A stretch of DNA of 64,000 bases from Phenylobacterium aquaticum (GCF_022695515.1 NZ_JALDPT010000020.1:1-64000), one strand, 5' to 3'; numbered from the stretch's first letter, positions 9,924 through 20,184 are shown. Program-made: numbers and translations. The notes: generated by a model from the sequence alone, not told the origin.

Positions 9924-11906
9924 ATGGCCTCCATGACCGCAGGCCCGGCCGCCGCGGCCGCCATCATCGAGCGCGCCGCCGCCCTGCTCGCCACCGACCC
10001 CGCCCGCGCCGGGCGCGAGGCCGAGTCGGTGCTCAAGGCCGATCCGCGCGACCCCCGCGCCGCCCTGATCCTGGCCTCGGCCCGGCGACGCCTCGGTGAT
10101 CCCCGCGCGGCCCTGGCCATCCTAATCCCCCTGGCCCGCGCCTTCCCAAAGGCCGCCAACACCCAATACGAACTGGGCGTCGCCCTGGCCGCCGTCGGCG
10201 ACGTCGCCGCCGCGGTCGCGGCCCTTCGCCAGACGGTCAGCCTCCACCGCGACCACGCCGACGCCTGGCGCGCCCTAGGCGACCTCCTGTTCCGCGACGG
10301 CCAGGCCGCGGCCGCCGAGGCCGCCTTCGCCGAGCACCGCCGCGCCGCCGTCACCGATCCCGCCCTGAAGCCGGCGGCCGAGGCCCTGTTCCGCGGCGAT
10401 GTCGCCACGGCCGAGCAGATGGTCCGCCAGCGCCTCCTGACCCATCTGGACGACGCCGCCGCCACCCGGATGCTGGCCGAGATCTATGCGCGCCAGTCCC
10501 GCCACGGCGACGCCGAACTGCTGTTCGCCCGCAGCCTGGAGCTGGACCCCGGCCATGACGGCGCCCGCTTCAGCTACGCCGACGCCCTGTTCAAGCAGCA
10601 GAAGGCCACCCAGGCGCTCGCCCAGATCGAGGCCCTGGTCGCCCGCGCCCCCAAGGACCCCGCCTATCTCAACCTCTTGGCGGCCTGCCTGGCCCTGGTG
10701 GGCGAGGACGACCGGGTGATCGCCATCTTCGAGGATCTGCTGGGCGACTATCCCAAGCAGCCCCGGCTCTGGCTGAACTACGGCCACACCCTGCGCGCGG
10801 TCGGCCGCCGCGATGACGCGGTCGCCGCCTATAAGCGCTGCCTGGCGCTGGCCCCCGACCTCGGCGACGCCTACTGGAGCCTCGCCAATCTCAAGGTCGC
10901 CTCCTTCTCCGAGGCCGAGGAGGCGACCATGCGCGCCGCCCTGGCCAGGCCCGACCTGGCGATCGACGACCGGCTGCACCTGCACTATGCGCTGGGCAAG
11001 GCGCTCGAGGACCGCAAGGATTTCGAGGCCTCCTTCGGCCACTATGCGCAGGGCGCCGCCCTGCGCCGGACCGCCACGCCCTATGATCCGGAGACCACCA
11101 CCGCGCTGATGCGGCGGTCAAAGGCGCTGTTCACCGAGGCCTTCCTGGGCGAGCGCCAGGACCTGGGCGCAGCCGACGAGGCCCCGATCTTCATCGTCGG
11201 CCTGCCCCGCTCGGGCTCGACCCTGATCGAGCAGATCTTGGCCAGCCACTCCCAGGTCGAGGGCACCATGGAGCTGCCCGACATCGGCCTGATCGCCCGC
11301 GGTCTCGGCGCCGACTATCCGGAGGCGCTGGCCCGGCTCGACGGTCCGGCCCTGAGGGCCCTGGGCGAGAGCTACATCGAGACCACCCGGGTGAACCGCA
11401 AGCTCGGCCGGCGGTTCTTCATCGACAAGATGCCGAACAATTTCCAGCATGTGGGCCTGATCCGGCTGATCCTGCCCAAGGCCAAGATCATCGACGCGCG
11501 CCGCCACCCGATGGGCTCCTGCTTCTCGGCCTTCAAGCAGCACTTCGCCCAGGGCCAGTCCTTCTCCTATGACCTCACCGACCTCGGCCGCTACTATGCC
11601 GACTATGTGGAGCTCATGGCCCATTTCGACGCCGTCGCCCCGGGCCGCGTCCACCGGGTGCTCTATGAGGACATGGTCACCGAGACCGAGCGGGAGGTCC
11701 GCCGCCTGCTCGCCTATTGCGGCCTCGCCTTCGAAGAGGCCTGCCTGAAGTTCTATGAGAACGACCGCACCGTGCGCACCGTCAGCTCCGAACAGGTGCG
11801 CCAGCCGATCTATCGCGGCGGCCTCGACCAATGGCGGGCCTATGAGCCCTGGCTGGGTCCGCTGAAGGACGCCCTCGGCCCGGCCTATGAGGGCTGGCGC
11901 GGCTAG
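9924..11906 (+). CDS. TPR-repeat sulfotransferase family protein
   Basis: A 660-residue protein. Residues ~1-400 form a series of tetratricopeptide repeats (for example [16 protein letters not shown] helices, [20 protein letters not shown]). Residues ~420-650 form a sulfotransferase domain with the PAPS 5'-phosphosulfate loop [14 protein letters not shown] and the later 3'-phosphate region ([11 protein letters not shown]). It probably transfers sulfate from PAPS to a peptide or small molecule; the acceptor is unknown. An earlier in-frame ATG exists at 9852, but the ATG at 9924 has AGGA upstream and starts the repeat region directly. Its 3' end overlaps the convergent acetyltransferase by 4 bases. 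Confidence 0.85.
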   Translation: MASMTAGPAAAAAIIERAAALLATDPARAGREAESVLKADPRDPRAALILASARRRLGDPRAALAILIPLARAFPKAANTQYELGVALAAVGDVAAAVAALRQTVSLHRDHADAWRALGDLLFRDGQAAAAEAAFAEHRRAAVTDPALKPAAEALFRGDVATAEQMVRQRLLTHLDDAAATRMLAEIYARQSRHGDAELLFARSLELDPGHDGARFSYADALFKQQKATQALAQIEALVARAPKDPAYLNLLAACLALVGEDDRVIAIFEDLLGDYPKQPRLWLNYGHTLRAVGRRDDAVAAYKRCLALAPDLGDAYWSLANLKVASFSEAEEATMRAALARPDLAIDDRLHLHYALGKALEDRKDFEASFGHYAQGAALRRTATPYDPETTTALMRRSKALFTEAFLGERQDLGAADEAPIFIVGLPRSGSTLIEQILASHSQVEGTMELPDIGLIARGLGADYPEALARLDGPALRALGESYIETTRVNRKLGRRFFIDKMPNNFQHVGLIRLILPKAKIIDARRHPMGSCFSAFKQHFAQGQSFSYDLTDLGRYYADYVELMAHFDAVAPGRVHRVLYEDMVTETEREVRRLLAYCGLAFEEACLKFYENDRTVRTVSSEQVRQPIYRGGLDQWRAYEPWLGPLKDALGPAYEGWRG

Positions 11907-12436
11907 AGCGCCTTGCCCATCCGCTTCAGCGGCACGGCCACCCCGGTCGAGGTCACGCTCTCGAACGGCTCGATCACCTCATAGCCGCAGGCGCGATAGA
12001 GCGGCTCGCCGGCCAGGGTCGCGGCCATCTCGGCGCGGCGGAAGCCCTCCGATCGGGCCGCGGCCTCGCAGGCGGCGAGGATCAGCCGACCCACCCCGCG
12101 CCGGACGAAGTCGGGGCTGGTGTACATGGCCCGGATCCGCGCGGCGTCCTTCGCCGGATCCAGCAGGGCCGCGTCGCGCCCCGCCGAGTGGTCGCCGCCG
12201 AACAGGGTCGCCCGCCGGCTCCAGCCGCCGCAGCCGGCCAGGGCGCCCGCTTCCTCCACCACGAAATAGGTGCGGTCGGCGACCAGCTGGGTGTCCAGCC
12301 CCATCACCTCGAACGAGGCCGCCAGCTGGGCGGGATCGAGGAAGCGCGTCTGCAGCTCCCCGATCGACCGGGCCATCAGGTCGCGCAGGGCGGGGAGGTC
12401 GGCCTCGGTCGCGAGGCGGAGGGTCAGGTCGGACAT
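11903..12436 (-). CDS. GNAT family N-acetyltransferase
   Basis: A 177-residue GCN5-related acetyltransferase. The acetyl-CoA pyrophosphate loop is seen as RRGVGRLI (motif A, R/Q-x-x-G-x-G/A), preceded by strand [10 protein letters not shown]. The C-terminal [13 protein letters not shown] strand pair fits motif B. The fold is typical of small-molecule or protein N-terminal acetylation; the substrate is not predictable. It converges on the sulfotransferase gene with a 4-base overlap of stop codons. Confidence 0.88.
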   Translation of the reverse strand: MSDLTLRLATEADLPALRDLMARSIGELQTRFLDPAQLAASFEVMGLDTQLVADRTYFVVEEAGALAGCGGWSRRATLFGGDHSAGRDAALLDPAKDAARIRAMYTSPDFVRRGVGRLILAACEAAARSEGFRRAEMAATLAGEPLYRACGYEVIEPFESVTSTGVAVPLKRMGKAL

Positions 12437-12572
12437 GGCGCTAGTCTAGACGGCGCCCCGGCGGCTCGGCGATGGTCCATCCGCCGCAAGGGTCGATTTC
12501 ACCTCGCCTGGCCGCCGGCGAGCATGAGCCGCCCAGCTTGGCGGCGCCGCGACGATAGCCTATGCCAGGGAC

Positions 12573-13954
12573 ATGGCAGGCGCCGGCGTTTTCGATCTGT
12601 TCAAACTGGGCGTCGGCCCCTCCAGCTCCCACACCATGGGGCCGATGACGGCGGCGGCGCGCTTCGTCGCGCGGCTGGCCGACCTCGACCTCCTGCCCCG
12701 CACGGCGCGGGTGACCATCAGCCTGTTCGGCTCGCTCGCCCTCACCGGTCGGGGCCACGCCACCGACCGCGCGGTGATCCAGGGCCTGGCCGGTTTCCGC
12801 CCCGCCACCATCGACCCCGACGCCGCCGAGACCGCCCTGGCGCAGATCCGCGCCGAGTGCCGGCTGACCCTGGGCGGCGACGGCCCGGTCATCGGCTTCG
12901 ACGAGGCCCGCGACATCCTCTGGCGCGGCCGCGAGCGTCGGCCCCAGCATCCCAACGCCCTCAGCTTCCAGGCCCTCGACGCCGACGGGACCGTCCTGGA
13001 CGAGCGCACCTATTTCTCGGTCGGCGGCGGCTTCGTCCTCGACGAGGCGGAGATCGAGGCCAACGCCGCCCCGGCCCGGACCCTGCCCGAGCCCTATCCC
13101 TTCAATTCCGGCGTCGAACTGCTGGACCAGGCCGAGCGCGCCGGCCTGACCCTCGGCGCCTGATGCTCGCCAATGAGACCGCGACGCGGTCCGAGGCCGA
13201 GGTGTTCGAGGGGCTCGACGCCATCTGGGCGGCCATGGAGGCCTGCATCGAGCGCGGCCTGCGCCAGGACGGCTGCCTGCCCGGCGGGCTGCAGGTCCGC
13301 CGCCGCGCACGCCAGATCCACACCGACCTGACCGGCAAGGCCGAGCGCAATCTCTCCGACCCGTTGGCGGCCCTGGACTGGGTCAATCTCTGGGCCCTGT
13401 CGGTCAATGAGGAGAACGCCGCGGGCGGCCGGGTCGTCACGGCCCCCACCAATGGGGCGGCGGGCCTGTTGCCGGCGGTGCTGCGCTATTACGACCGCTT
13501 CTATCGCGGCACGGCGGAGGGTCGCCGCACCTTCCTGCTCACCGCCGCGGCCATCGGCGCGCTCTACAAGAAGAACGCCTCGATTTCCGGCGCCGAGGTC
13601 GGCTGCCAGGGCGAGGTCGGCGTCGCCTGCTCCATGGCCGCCGCCGGCCTCACCGCCGCGCTCGGCGGGACCAACGCCCAGATCGAGAACGCCGCCGAGA
13701 TCGCCATGGAGCACAATCTGGGCCTCACCTGCGATCCCATCGGCGGCCTGGTCCAGATCCCCTGCATCGAGCGCAACGCCATGGGGGCGGTCAAGGCGAT
13801 CGACGCCTCGCGCCTGGCCCTGCTCGGCGACGGCCAGCACACGGTCAGCCTCGACAAGGTCATCGCCACCATGAAGCGCACCGGCGACGACATGAGCGAG
13901 ATCTACAAGGAAACCTCGCTGGGCGGCCTCGCCGTCAACATGGTCGAGTGCTGA
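12573..13954 (+). pseudogene. sdaA: L-serine dehydratase (iron-sulfur type), split by a -1 frameshift
   Basis: L-serine ammonia-lyase converts serine to pyruvate and ammonia with a 4Fe-4S cluster. The N-terminal part (12573-13163, 196 residues) holds the beta domain ([13 protein letters not shown]). The C-terminal part (13163-13954, 263 residues) holds the catalytic alpha domain with [20 protein letters not shown] and conserved cysteines in [18 protein letters not shown] and the final VEC. The two frames meet at TGATG. Adding one C at about 13159-13161 would restore a single chain reading LTLGALMLANE, the normal length for the one-chain enzyme (about 460 residues). So this is either a frameshift or sequence error, or a translationally coupled two-piece enzyme. 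The domain order beta then alpha is that of the fused form. I favour a frameshift. Confidence 0.8.
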
Positions 13955-13967
13955 CAAGGCGCGCGCC

Positions 13968-15008
13968 ATGGGCCACCCTCCCCCCATGACCCTGCTCCCG
14001 CTCCCCGCCCAGGCCGCCGACGTTCCGTTCCCGACCACGGCCTGGCCGCAAGGCGACCTGCCCGCCGGCCTCGACCGCACCCGCTTCGACGCCCTGATGG
14101 GCAAGGGCTTCGCCGATTTCGGAGAGACCCACGCCGTGGTCATCGTCCAGGGCGGGCGCCTCATCCATGAGCGCTATGGTCCCGAGCACGGGCCCGACAA
14201 GACCTGCATGTCCTGGTCCAAGGCCAAGTCGATCACCCAGGCCCTGGCCGGGATCCTGGTCGGCGACGGCAAGCTGGATATCCACGCCCCCGCCGACGTT
14301 CCGGAATGGAAGACGCCGGGCGATCCCCGCGGCGCGCTCACCCTCGACCTCCTGCTGCGCATGTCGAGCGGGCTGGAGTTCTCGGAGGTCTATCTGCCGG
14401 ACCAGCCGTCCGACACCATCGCCATGCTCTGGGGGCCGGGCAAGGACGACGTCGCCCACTACGCCGCCGACAAGCCCTTGGCCCACGCGCCGGGGACCTT
14501 CTTCTCCTATTCCAGCGGCACGACCAATATCGTCGCCCGCACGCTCTCGCGGGCGATCGACGCCTATGGGCCGGACTTCGAGGCCTTCATGCGGGCCCGG
14601 CTGTTCGAGCCCCTGGGCATGACCAGCCCGGTCCCGAAGTTCGACGCCGCCGGGACCTTCATCGGCTCGTCCTTCTGCTTCACCACCGCCCGCGACTTCG
14701 CCCGCTTCGGCCTGCTCTATCTGCGCGACGGCGTCTGGGACGGCCGCCGCATTCTGCCGCAGGGCTGGGTCGACTACGCCCGCACGCCGACCTTCCAGCA
14801 GCCCGATTGCGAAGACGGACCCTATGGCGCCCATTGGTGGCTGGGCCTTGGCGGCCCCGGCAGCTTCTCGGCCAACGGCCACGAGGGCCAGTTCACCGTG
14901 GTGGTCCCCGACCTCGACCTGGTCTTCGTCCGCCACGGCCGCACGCCGATGGAGCTGCGCGACGGCCTGAAAGCCTGGGTCGGCGAGATGGTGGACCTGT
15001 TCCGCTAG
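13968..15008 (+). CDS. Serine hydrolase, class C beta-lactamase family
   Basis: A 346-residue protein of the beta-lactamase/transpeptidase-like fold. The catalytic S-x-x-K is seen in MSWSKAKS and the second motif Y-S-S in FSYSSGTTN. The third (KTG-like) position is HEGQ, near NGHEGQFTVVV. YSSGTTN resembles the 6-aminohexanoate-dimer hydrolase/esterase group (NylB-like) rather than true beta-lactamases, so esterase or amide hydrolase activity is more likely than antibiotic resistance. It begins 13 bp after the serine dehydratase stop and may be cotranscribed with it. No clear signal peptide is seen; a second ATG at 13986 is an alternative start. Confidence 0.85.
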   Translation: MGHPPPMTLLPLPAQAADVPFPTTAWPQGDLPAGLDRTRFDALMGKGFADFGETHAVVIVQGGRLIHERYGPEHGPDKTCMSWSKAKSITQALAGILVGDGKLDIHAPADVPEWKTPGDPRGALTLDLLLRMSSGLEFSEVYLPDQPSDTIAMLWGPGKDDVAHYAADKPLAHAPGTFFSYSSGTTNIVARTLSRAIDAYGPDFEAFMRARLFEPLGMTSPVPKFDAAGTFIGSSFCFTTARDFARFGLLYLRDGVWDGRRILPQGWVDYARTPTFQQPDCEDGPYGAHWWLGLGGPGSFSANGHEGQFTVVVPDLDLVFVRHGRTPMELRDGLKAWVGEMVDLFR

Positions 15009-15011
15009 GCG

Positions 15012-15326
15012 TCAGGCGCCGAAGTCGTCCCGGAACCGATCGATCTGGTGCATCCGCTCGTGCAGAATGGTGACGATGCCGACGGCGCCGTCATCCAGGC
15101 GCTTCCAATAGATCAGGTGCTTTTCGTACCGACAGACATAGCCGTCGACGCCGAACGCCGCCGGAATCGGTCGCCAGGGAAAGGCCCGGGCGGCAATGGC
15201 GTCGAACCGGGCGAACAGGCCGCCGATATAACGCTCCGCCTGGGCCTCGCCCCAGGTCTCCAGGGTGTAGGCGTAGATCTCGTCCAGGCGATGGGCCGCC
15301 GCCGACTGGATCCTGAAACGGCTCAC
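15012..15326 (-). CDS. parE: ParE/RelE-type toxin of a toxin-antitoxin pair
   Basis: A 104-residue protein of the RelE/ParE fold: AAAHRLDEIYAYTLETWG, then RPIPAAFGVDGYVCRYEKHLIYWK and a C-terminal ILHERMH. These features fit ParE-like gyrase inhibitors better than ribosome-dependent RelE nucleases. Its ATG overlaps the antitoxin stop by 4 bases (ATGA), a normal coupled TA arrangement with the antitoxin first. Confidence 0.88.
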   Translation of the reverse strand: MSRFRIQSAAAHRLDEIYAYTLETWGEAQAERYIGGLFARFDAIAARAFPWRPIPAAFGVDGYVCRYEKHLIYWKRLDDGAVGIVTILHERMHQIDRFRDDFGA

Positions 15327-15589
15327 CTCGCCGCGCGCTCACGCCCGCGCCGGATCACGCTCTCGGCGTCCAGCTCCACATAGCTGGCGTCGGGCTGGGC
15401 GAAGGCGTGTTGCAGTTCGGCCTTCAAGTGCTCGAAGGCCGCCGCCTCGTTGCGCTCCATGTCGCGCCGGATCAGATCGCGAACATATTCGCTGACGTTC
15501 TCGTAGGCCCCGTCCTCGGCGACATTGGCGGCGACGAAGTCGCCAAGCCGGCCACTGACCCGGACATTCAGCGTCATGGTCTTGGACAT
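15323..15589 (-). CDS. parD: ParD-type ribbon-helix-helix antitoxin
   Basis: An 88-residue antitoxin. The N-terminal strand TMTLNVRVSG and helices (AENVSEYVRDLIRRDM-like) form the ribbon-helix-helix DNA-binding part. The C-terminal half would bind and neutralise the ParE toxin encoded immediately downstream. The ATG at 15589, after GGAGGCC, was chosen over an upstream in-frame start because it begins the RHH strand. ParD proteins usually repress their own promoter. Confidence 0.88.
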   Translation of the reverse strand: MSKTMTLNVRVSGRLGDFVAANVAEDGAYENVSEYVRDLIRRDMERNEAAAFEHLKAELQHAFAQPDASYVELDAESVIRRGRERAAR

Positions 15590-15739
15590 GAAAGGCCTCC
15601 CACAGCAATTGTCCTCAATATAAGGAATATTCTGGACGCCACAACGCCCCGCTACAGGCATCGGGGCCTTGAGCCCTGCCGCACATCCTGCTCCAACTGA
15701 GGGGCCGCGACGTGCGCGGCTGGAGCCAGGACGCCCTTC

Positions 15740-17737
15740 ATGACCGCCGCCGTCTCGCCCCGCGTGGAGCTCACCCTTCGGGGCGTGATCCTGGGGATCC
15801 TCATCACCCTCGTGTTCACGGCGGCCAATGTCTATCTGGGCCTCAAGGTCGGTCTGACCTTCGCCTCCTCGATTCCGGCGGCGATCATCTCCATGGCCCT
15901 GCTGCGGGGCTTCAAGACCTCGACCATCTTCGAGAACAACATCGTCCAGACGGTGGCCTCGGCGGCCGGCGCCATGGCCTCGGTGATCTTCGTCCTGCCC
16001 GGCCTCGTCATGATCGGCTGGTGGACCGGCTTCCCGTTCTGGACCGCCTTCGGCATCTGCGCGGCCGGCGGGGTGCTGGGGGTGATGTACACCATCCCCC
16101 TTCGCCGGGCGCTCGTCACCCAGTCGCCCCTGCCCTATCCGGAGGGCGTCGCCGCCGCCGAGGTGCTCAAGGTCGGCTCAGGCTCGCGCGGCCAGGAGGG
16201 CGAGGCGGCGTCCGAGGGCAAGGCGGGCCTGGCCGCCATCACCCTGGGCTCCGTCGTCTCGGCCCTGTTCGCGCTGGGAACCGCCATCCGGGTCTTCGCG
16301 GGCGAGGTCGCGGTCTATTTCCGGGTCGGGACCGGCGGGGCGGCCACCGGCATCGGCGCCTCCATGTCGCTCGCCCTGCTGGGCGCAGGACACCTGATGG
16401 GGATCTCGGTCGGCATCGCCATGCTGACCGGCCTCGTCATCGCCTGGGGCGCGGCCGTTCCCATCCTCACCCACATGGCCCCGGCCGCCGGCGCAGCGGC
16501 CGACATCGCCACCGGCGTCTGGTCGCACAAGGTCCGCTTCATCGGCGCGGGCGCCATCGCCGTCGCCTCCATCTGGACGCTCGGCAAGCTGATCATCCCC
16601 GTGGGCCAGGGCCTGGCCTCGGCCATGGCCGCCCAGAGCCGCCGCAGCGCCGGCGAGGGGGCCGACCTGCCCCTGGTCGAGCGCGACATGCCGATCTTCT
16701 GGGTGGGCGCCGTGTCGCTCGCCTGCCTGATCCCCATCGCCCTGGTGGTGGTCAAGTTCATCGGCGGCGGGGCGCTGGCGCCTCTGACGGCGTCCCTGAC
16801 CGTGGCGTCGCTCGCCTATATCGTGGTCGGCGGCTTCGCCGTCGCCGCGGTCTGCGGCTACATGGCCGGCCTCATCGGCTCGTCCAACAGCCCGGTGTCG
16901 GGCCTGGCGATCCTGGCCGTGCTCGGCTCGGCTCTGACCATCGCCGCCATCGCCAAGCCGCTGATCGGCGCCGGCGACCCCAAGCCCATGGTCGCCTTCG
17001 CCCTGCTGGTCACCAGCATCCTGCTGGCCGTCGCGGTCAGCGCCAACGACAACCTCCAGGACCTCAAGACCGGCCAACTGGTGGACGCCACGCCCTGGCG
17101 CCAGCAGGTCGCCCTGGTCATCGGGGTGATCGCCGGCTCGGCCGTCATCCCGCCGATCCTCGAACTCCTGAACCATGCCTACGGCTTCGCCGGCGCCACC
17201 CACGGCATCTCGGCCCAGCCCCTGCCCGCGCCCCAGGCGACCCTGATCTCGACCCTGGCCACCGGGGTGATCGGCGGCAAGCTCGACTGGGGCCTGATCG
17301 GGGTCGGCGGCCTGCTCGGCGCCGCCCTGGTGGCCGTGGACGAGATCCTGCGCCTGGCCACCCGCAACCGCCCCGGCGGGGCGCTCAGCCTGCCGCCGCT
17401 CGGCGTCGGCATGGCCATCTATCTGCCCGCCACCGTGACCTTCCCGGTGGTGATCGGCGCCACGGCCGGCTGGATTTATGACCGCCTGGTCGAGCGCAGC
17501 CCCCACGGCGAGATCGCCAAGCGGCTCGGCGTCCTGACCGTCTCCGGTCTGATCGTCGGGGAGAGCCTGTTCAATGTGGCTCTGGCCGGCCTGATCGTGG
17601 TCACCGGCAAGGGAACGCCGCTGGCCCTGGTCGGCGACGCCTTCCAGGACAAGGCCGCCTGGATCGCCGCCGCCGCCTTCCTGGCCACGCCGATCGGGCT
17701 TTATCTGTGGAGTTCGAACCGGGCGAAGCGGGTCTGA
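15740..17737 (+). CDS. OPT family oligopeptide/metal-chelate transporter
   Basis: A 665-residue, highly hydrophobic protein with about 14-16 membrane segments. Family signatures are near the N-terminus (AANVYLGLKVGLTFASSIPAA, then PYPEGVAAAEVL) and in the later GSSNSPVSGLAILAV stretch. Bacterial OPT members take up short peptides or metal-chelate compounds by proton symport. The start ATG is 20 bp into a weak leader, and the N-terminus (SPRVELTLRGVILG) matches relatives. Dispersed repeat DNA follows at 17773. Confidence 0.9.
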   Translation: MTAAVSPRVELTLRGVILGILITLVFTAANVYLGLKVGLTFASSIPAAIISMALLRGFKTSTIFENNIVQTVASAAGAMASVIFVLPGLVMIGWWTGFPFWTAFGICAAGGVLGVMYTIPLRRALVTQSPLPYPEGVAAAEVLKVGSGSRGQEGEAASEGKAGLAAITLGSVVSALFALGTAIRVFAGEVAVYFRVGTGGAATGIGASMSLALLGAGHLMGISVGIAMLTGLVIAWGAAVPILTHMAPAAGAAADIATGVWSHKVRFIGAGAIAVASIWTLGKLIIPVGQGLASAMAAQSRRSAGEGADLPLVERDMPIFWVGAVSLACLIPIALVVVKFIGGGALAPLTASLTVASLAYIVVGGFAVAAVCGYMAGLIGSSNSPVSGLAILAVLGSALTIAAIAKPLIGAGDPKPMVAFALLVTSILLAVAVSANDNLQDLKTGQLVDATPWRQQVALVIGVIAGSAVIPPILELLNHAYGFAGATHGISAQPLPAPQATLISTLATGVIGGKLDWGLIGVGGLLGAALVAVDEILRLATRNRPGGALSLPPLGVGMAIYLPATVTFPVVIGATAGWIYDRLVERSPHGEIAKRLGVLTVSGLIVGESLFNVALAGLIVVTGKGTPLALVGDAFQDKAAWIAAAAFLATPIGLYLWSSNRAKRV

Positions 17738-17772
17738 TCCTCCCCCGCAAGGCGGGGGGCTATTTGAGCGAT

Positions 17773-17931
17773 CCTTCTCCCCTTGCGGGAGAAGGTGTCG
17801 TCCGGATGGACGACGGATGAGGGGTCTTGCTCCCCTTTCAGCTGACGTCTGCCAGCCTCCATCCGGCGAAGTCTAAGAAACCCCTCATCCGTCAGCTTCG
17901 CTGACACCTTCTCCCGCAAGGGGAGAAGGGG
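17773..17931. repeat. Dispersed REP/BIME-like element, copy 1
   Basis: Long imperfect inverted repeat. The left end CCTTCTCCCCTTGCGGGAG and the right end carrying its complement flank inner copies of GGATGAGGGGT and ACCCCTCATCC. The same outer and inner modules recur at 28980-29131 with a different centre. It lies between two convergent genes and could act as a transcription end or as mobile repeat DNA. Confidence 0.85.
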
Positions 17932-17955
17932 AGACGTCGACAAGGGCCGCCCGAT

Positions 17956-18948
17956 CTAGGGGGAAGGCAATGGCCCATGCGCTTTCACCGCCACGGCCAG
18001 CTCCTCACGCATCATCGCCTTCAGCCGCTCAGGCGCCAGAATCTCGACCTTGTCGCCCCAGGTGAACAGGTGCCAGGCGAGCTCGCGCATGCCGCCGGCC
18101 TGGAAGGTGGCCAGCACCGATCCGTCGGCCTGGCGCTCCAGCGTCTGGGTCGGGTGGAAGCGCCAGCCCAGCGCCTCCTCCGCCCCGTGGGGCAGGATGC
18201 GCAACCGCACCTCCTCCACCGCGTCCTGATAGATGCCGAAGCTGCGGGTGACGAAGGCCTGCAAGGTGAAGCCCTCCGGCCGGGTTCCCGGCGTCGGACT
18301 GACCTTGATGTCGCGGATGCGGTCTAGCCGCCAGGTGCGCGGCTCCGCGCCGCCGCCCTCCGCCCCCACCAGATAATTGGCGCGGCCGAACAGCAGGCCG
18401 AAGGGGGTGACCTCCCGCTCGCGCCCCGGCGTCGAGCCCCCCTCATATTTGAACTTCAGCCTGCGCAGCGACATGATCGCCTCGCGCACCGGGCCCAGCA
18501 CGGTCTGGTCCTCGAAGGGCCTGGGCCCCGCCTGGAACGACATGATCTCGGCCTCCAGCAGGGCCTCCATGTCCGGCGCCAGCTTGCGCCGCACGCCCGC
18601 CCGCACCGCCGACAGCACCTTCTGCTCCAGGCTGGTCAGGGCCGCCGCCCGGGTGGTGGCGCCCAGGGTCTTGAAGTTCTCCGCCGCCGCGCGCAGGGCG
18701 GCGAACTCATCGGCGGTGGGGGCCTGGAAGATGCCGTCGAGGCCGGCCGGAATGCGGAACCGGCGGGTCGGCGGATCGTCCACCTCCTCCATCTGCGGAA
18801 AGGCCTCGCGCACCGCGTCGCGCATGCGCTCGGCCGTGCGCCGCCCGACCCCCATGGCCTGGGCCATCTCGTCCAGGGTCAGGCCCTCGGCGGACGAGGC
18901 CAGCAGGCGGGCCAGCTCCAGCAGCCGTGTCGCCTTCTCGTGCCGCAA
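17956..18948 (-). CDS. WYL-domain (YafY-type) transcriptional regulator
   Basis: A 330-residue regulator. The N-terminal HTH (residues ~1-65: ARLLASSAEGLTLDEMAQAM, then GVGRRTAERMRDAV) is followed by a WYL ligand-sensing domain (about 140-225, RLKFKYEGGS and FGLLFGRANYLVG) and a C-terminal WCX domain. It is probably a repressor or sensor linked to nucleic acids or stress. The frame runs farther upstream, but a TTG at 18948 has AAGGGGAG 7 bases before it and starts at the HTH (RHEKATRLLELAR), giving the usual family length; I chose it. The FMN reductase gene lies upstream on the same strand. Confidence 0.85.
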   Translation of the reverse strand: MRHEKATRLLELARLLASSAEGLTLDEMAQAMGVGRRTAERMRDAVREAFPQMEEVDDPPTRRFRIPAGLDGIFQAPTADEFAALRAAAENFKTLGATTRAAALTSLEQKVLSAVRAGVRRKLAPDMEALLEAEIMSFQAGPRPFEDQTVLGPVREAIMSLRRLKFKYEGGSTPGREREVTPFGLLFGRANYLVGAEGGGAEPRTWRLDRIRDIKVSPTPGTRPEGFTLQAFVTRSFGIYQDAVEEVRLRILPHGAEEALGWRFHPTQTLERQADGSVLATFQAGGMRELAWHLFTWGDKVEILAPERLKAMMREELAVAVKAHGPLPSP

Positions 18949-18997
18949 GCGCCGATCTCCCCTTCGAGGCCCCGACCCTACCGATCCGCGCGCGCGG

Positions 18998-19540
18998 CTA
19001 CCAGCGGGCGCGGGGCTGAGCGGTGATCGCCGCGACGAAGCGCGCCAGCCCGTCCGCCAGGGCGGCCGACAGGTCCGGATCGGCGACAATCCCCCCCGCG
19101 TCCAGGCTGCGCCCGCGCAGGTTCAGGATAACGAAAGCCTCCTCCACCAGCCGGGCCGACATGGTGGCCAGGATCTCCTTCAGCTGGGCCGGCGCATGCA
19201 CCGAGCCCGGCGAGGTGTTGATCAGGATCGTCGGCGTGTCGGCGAACTCCAGGCTGGAGACCAGCCAGTCCAGCCCGTTCTTCAGGGCCCCCGGAACCCC
19301 GTGCGCATATTCCGGCGAACAGATCATCAGGCCCTCGCTCGCCCCGATCACGCGGCGCAGGGCCAGGACCGCCTCGGGCGGCGTCTCGGTGTCGAGGTCC
19401 GGATTGAAGTGCGGCAGGCCGGCCAGGCCGTCATAGATCACGACCTCCACGCCGGCCGGCGCCAGCCGCGCCGCGGCCTGCAGGGCCGAGCCGTTGGAGG
19501 AGACAGCCCGGAGGCTGCCGCAGAGGGCGAGCAGACGCAT
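18998..19540 (-). CDS. NADPH-dependent FMN reductase family protein
   Basis: A 180-residue flavodoxin-like protein with the FMN phosphate loop GSLRAVSSN and the FMN-ring segment SPEYAHGVPGALKNGLDW. It transfers electrons from NAD(P)H to FMN or to quinone/azo/chromate-like acceptors. It is located 49 bp upstream of the WYL regulator on the same strand, so the two may form a transcription unit. Confidence 0.9.
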   Translation of the reverse strand: MRLLALCGSLRAVSSNGSALQAAARLAPAGVEVVIYDGLAGLPHFNPDLDTETPPEAVLALRRVIGASEGLMICSPEYAHGVPGALKNGLDWLVSSLEFADTPTILINTSPGSVHAPAQLKEILATMSARLVEEAFVILNLRGRSLDAGGIVADPDLSAALADGLARFVAAITAQPRARW

Positions 19541-19690
19541 GGAGGCAACCTCGCGAGTCGACGTCCGTTGTTAAGCCGAGTCGGTTCGCTGTCCCGGACC
19601 CCGAAAAACGAGAACATAGCAAAAACCTACGACCGTTTCTGACGCATCACGCCCCTAGGGTGATCCTCGCCGAAACGAAAGGAGCTGCTC

Positions 19691-20083
19691 ATGCCCAACG
19701 TCGCTCACCTCCGCCCCGCCCGCTCGATCCGCCCGGAACCGCTGTTCCTGTTCGACGCGCGCCGGCCCCAGGTCGCCGCCGACGCCGGCATGATCTCCAA
19801 GGTCATCACCCACGCCGATCTCTGCACCCGCATGGCCGGCGGCCGCATGAAGCTGCGCCTCAGCGCCGAGATGGTCGAGAGCCTGATCGCCCAGGGCCGG
19901 CTCTCCGCCGCCGATCATCGCCTCTCCGACCTGACCGTGGTCTGGGACGAGAGCCAGGGCGAGGTGGTCTCGGTCCGCGACGACGCCCGCGTCCGCGACG
20001 CCGCCGCCCGCTGGGCCGAATGGGACAATCTCTGGGACGAGGAAAGCTACGCCGCCGAAGAGCCCCGCTCGGTCGCGGCCTGA
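19691..20083 (+). CDS. Hypothetical protein, 130 aa
   Basis: Not recognised. It is soluble with no signal peptide. The centre (HADLCTRMAGGRMKLRLSAEMVESLIAQGR) looks helical, and the C-terminus is acidic and rich in D, E and W. A clear ribosome site AAAGGAG 7 bases before the ATG and GC-rich third positions support a real gene. It stands alone between a divergent FMN reductase and a convergent TonB receptor. Confidence 0.7.
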   Translation: MPNVAHLRPARSIRPEPLFLFDARRPQVAADAGMISKVITHADLCTRMAGGRMKLRLSAEMVESLIAQGRLSAADHRLSDLTVVWDESQGEVVSVRDDARVRDAAARWAEWDNLWDEESYAAEEPRSVAA

Positions 20084-20094
20084 AAAAACAGAAC

Positions 20095-20116
20095 GGCGCC
20101 CGGTCGCCCGGACGCC
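20095..20116 (-). terminator. Terminator of the TonB receptor gene
   Basis: Read on the minus strand, the 8-bp stem GGCGTCCG / CGGGCGCC is followed by TTCTGTTTTTT (the A-rich run at 20083-20091 on the plus strand). A second hairpin, GGGCTTTC / GAAAGCCC, lies at 20134-20162 between this and the receptor stop. Confidence 0.7.
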
Positions 20117-20184
20117 GCCCCTCCCCGTGCATTGGGCTTTCCCGCCGGTGGGAAGAAAGCCCGGCGGGGTCAGTCCAATCCGAT

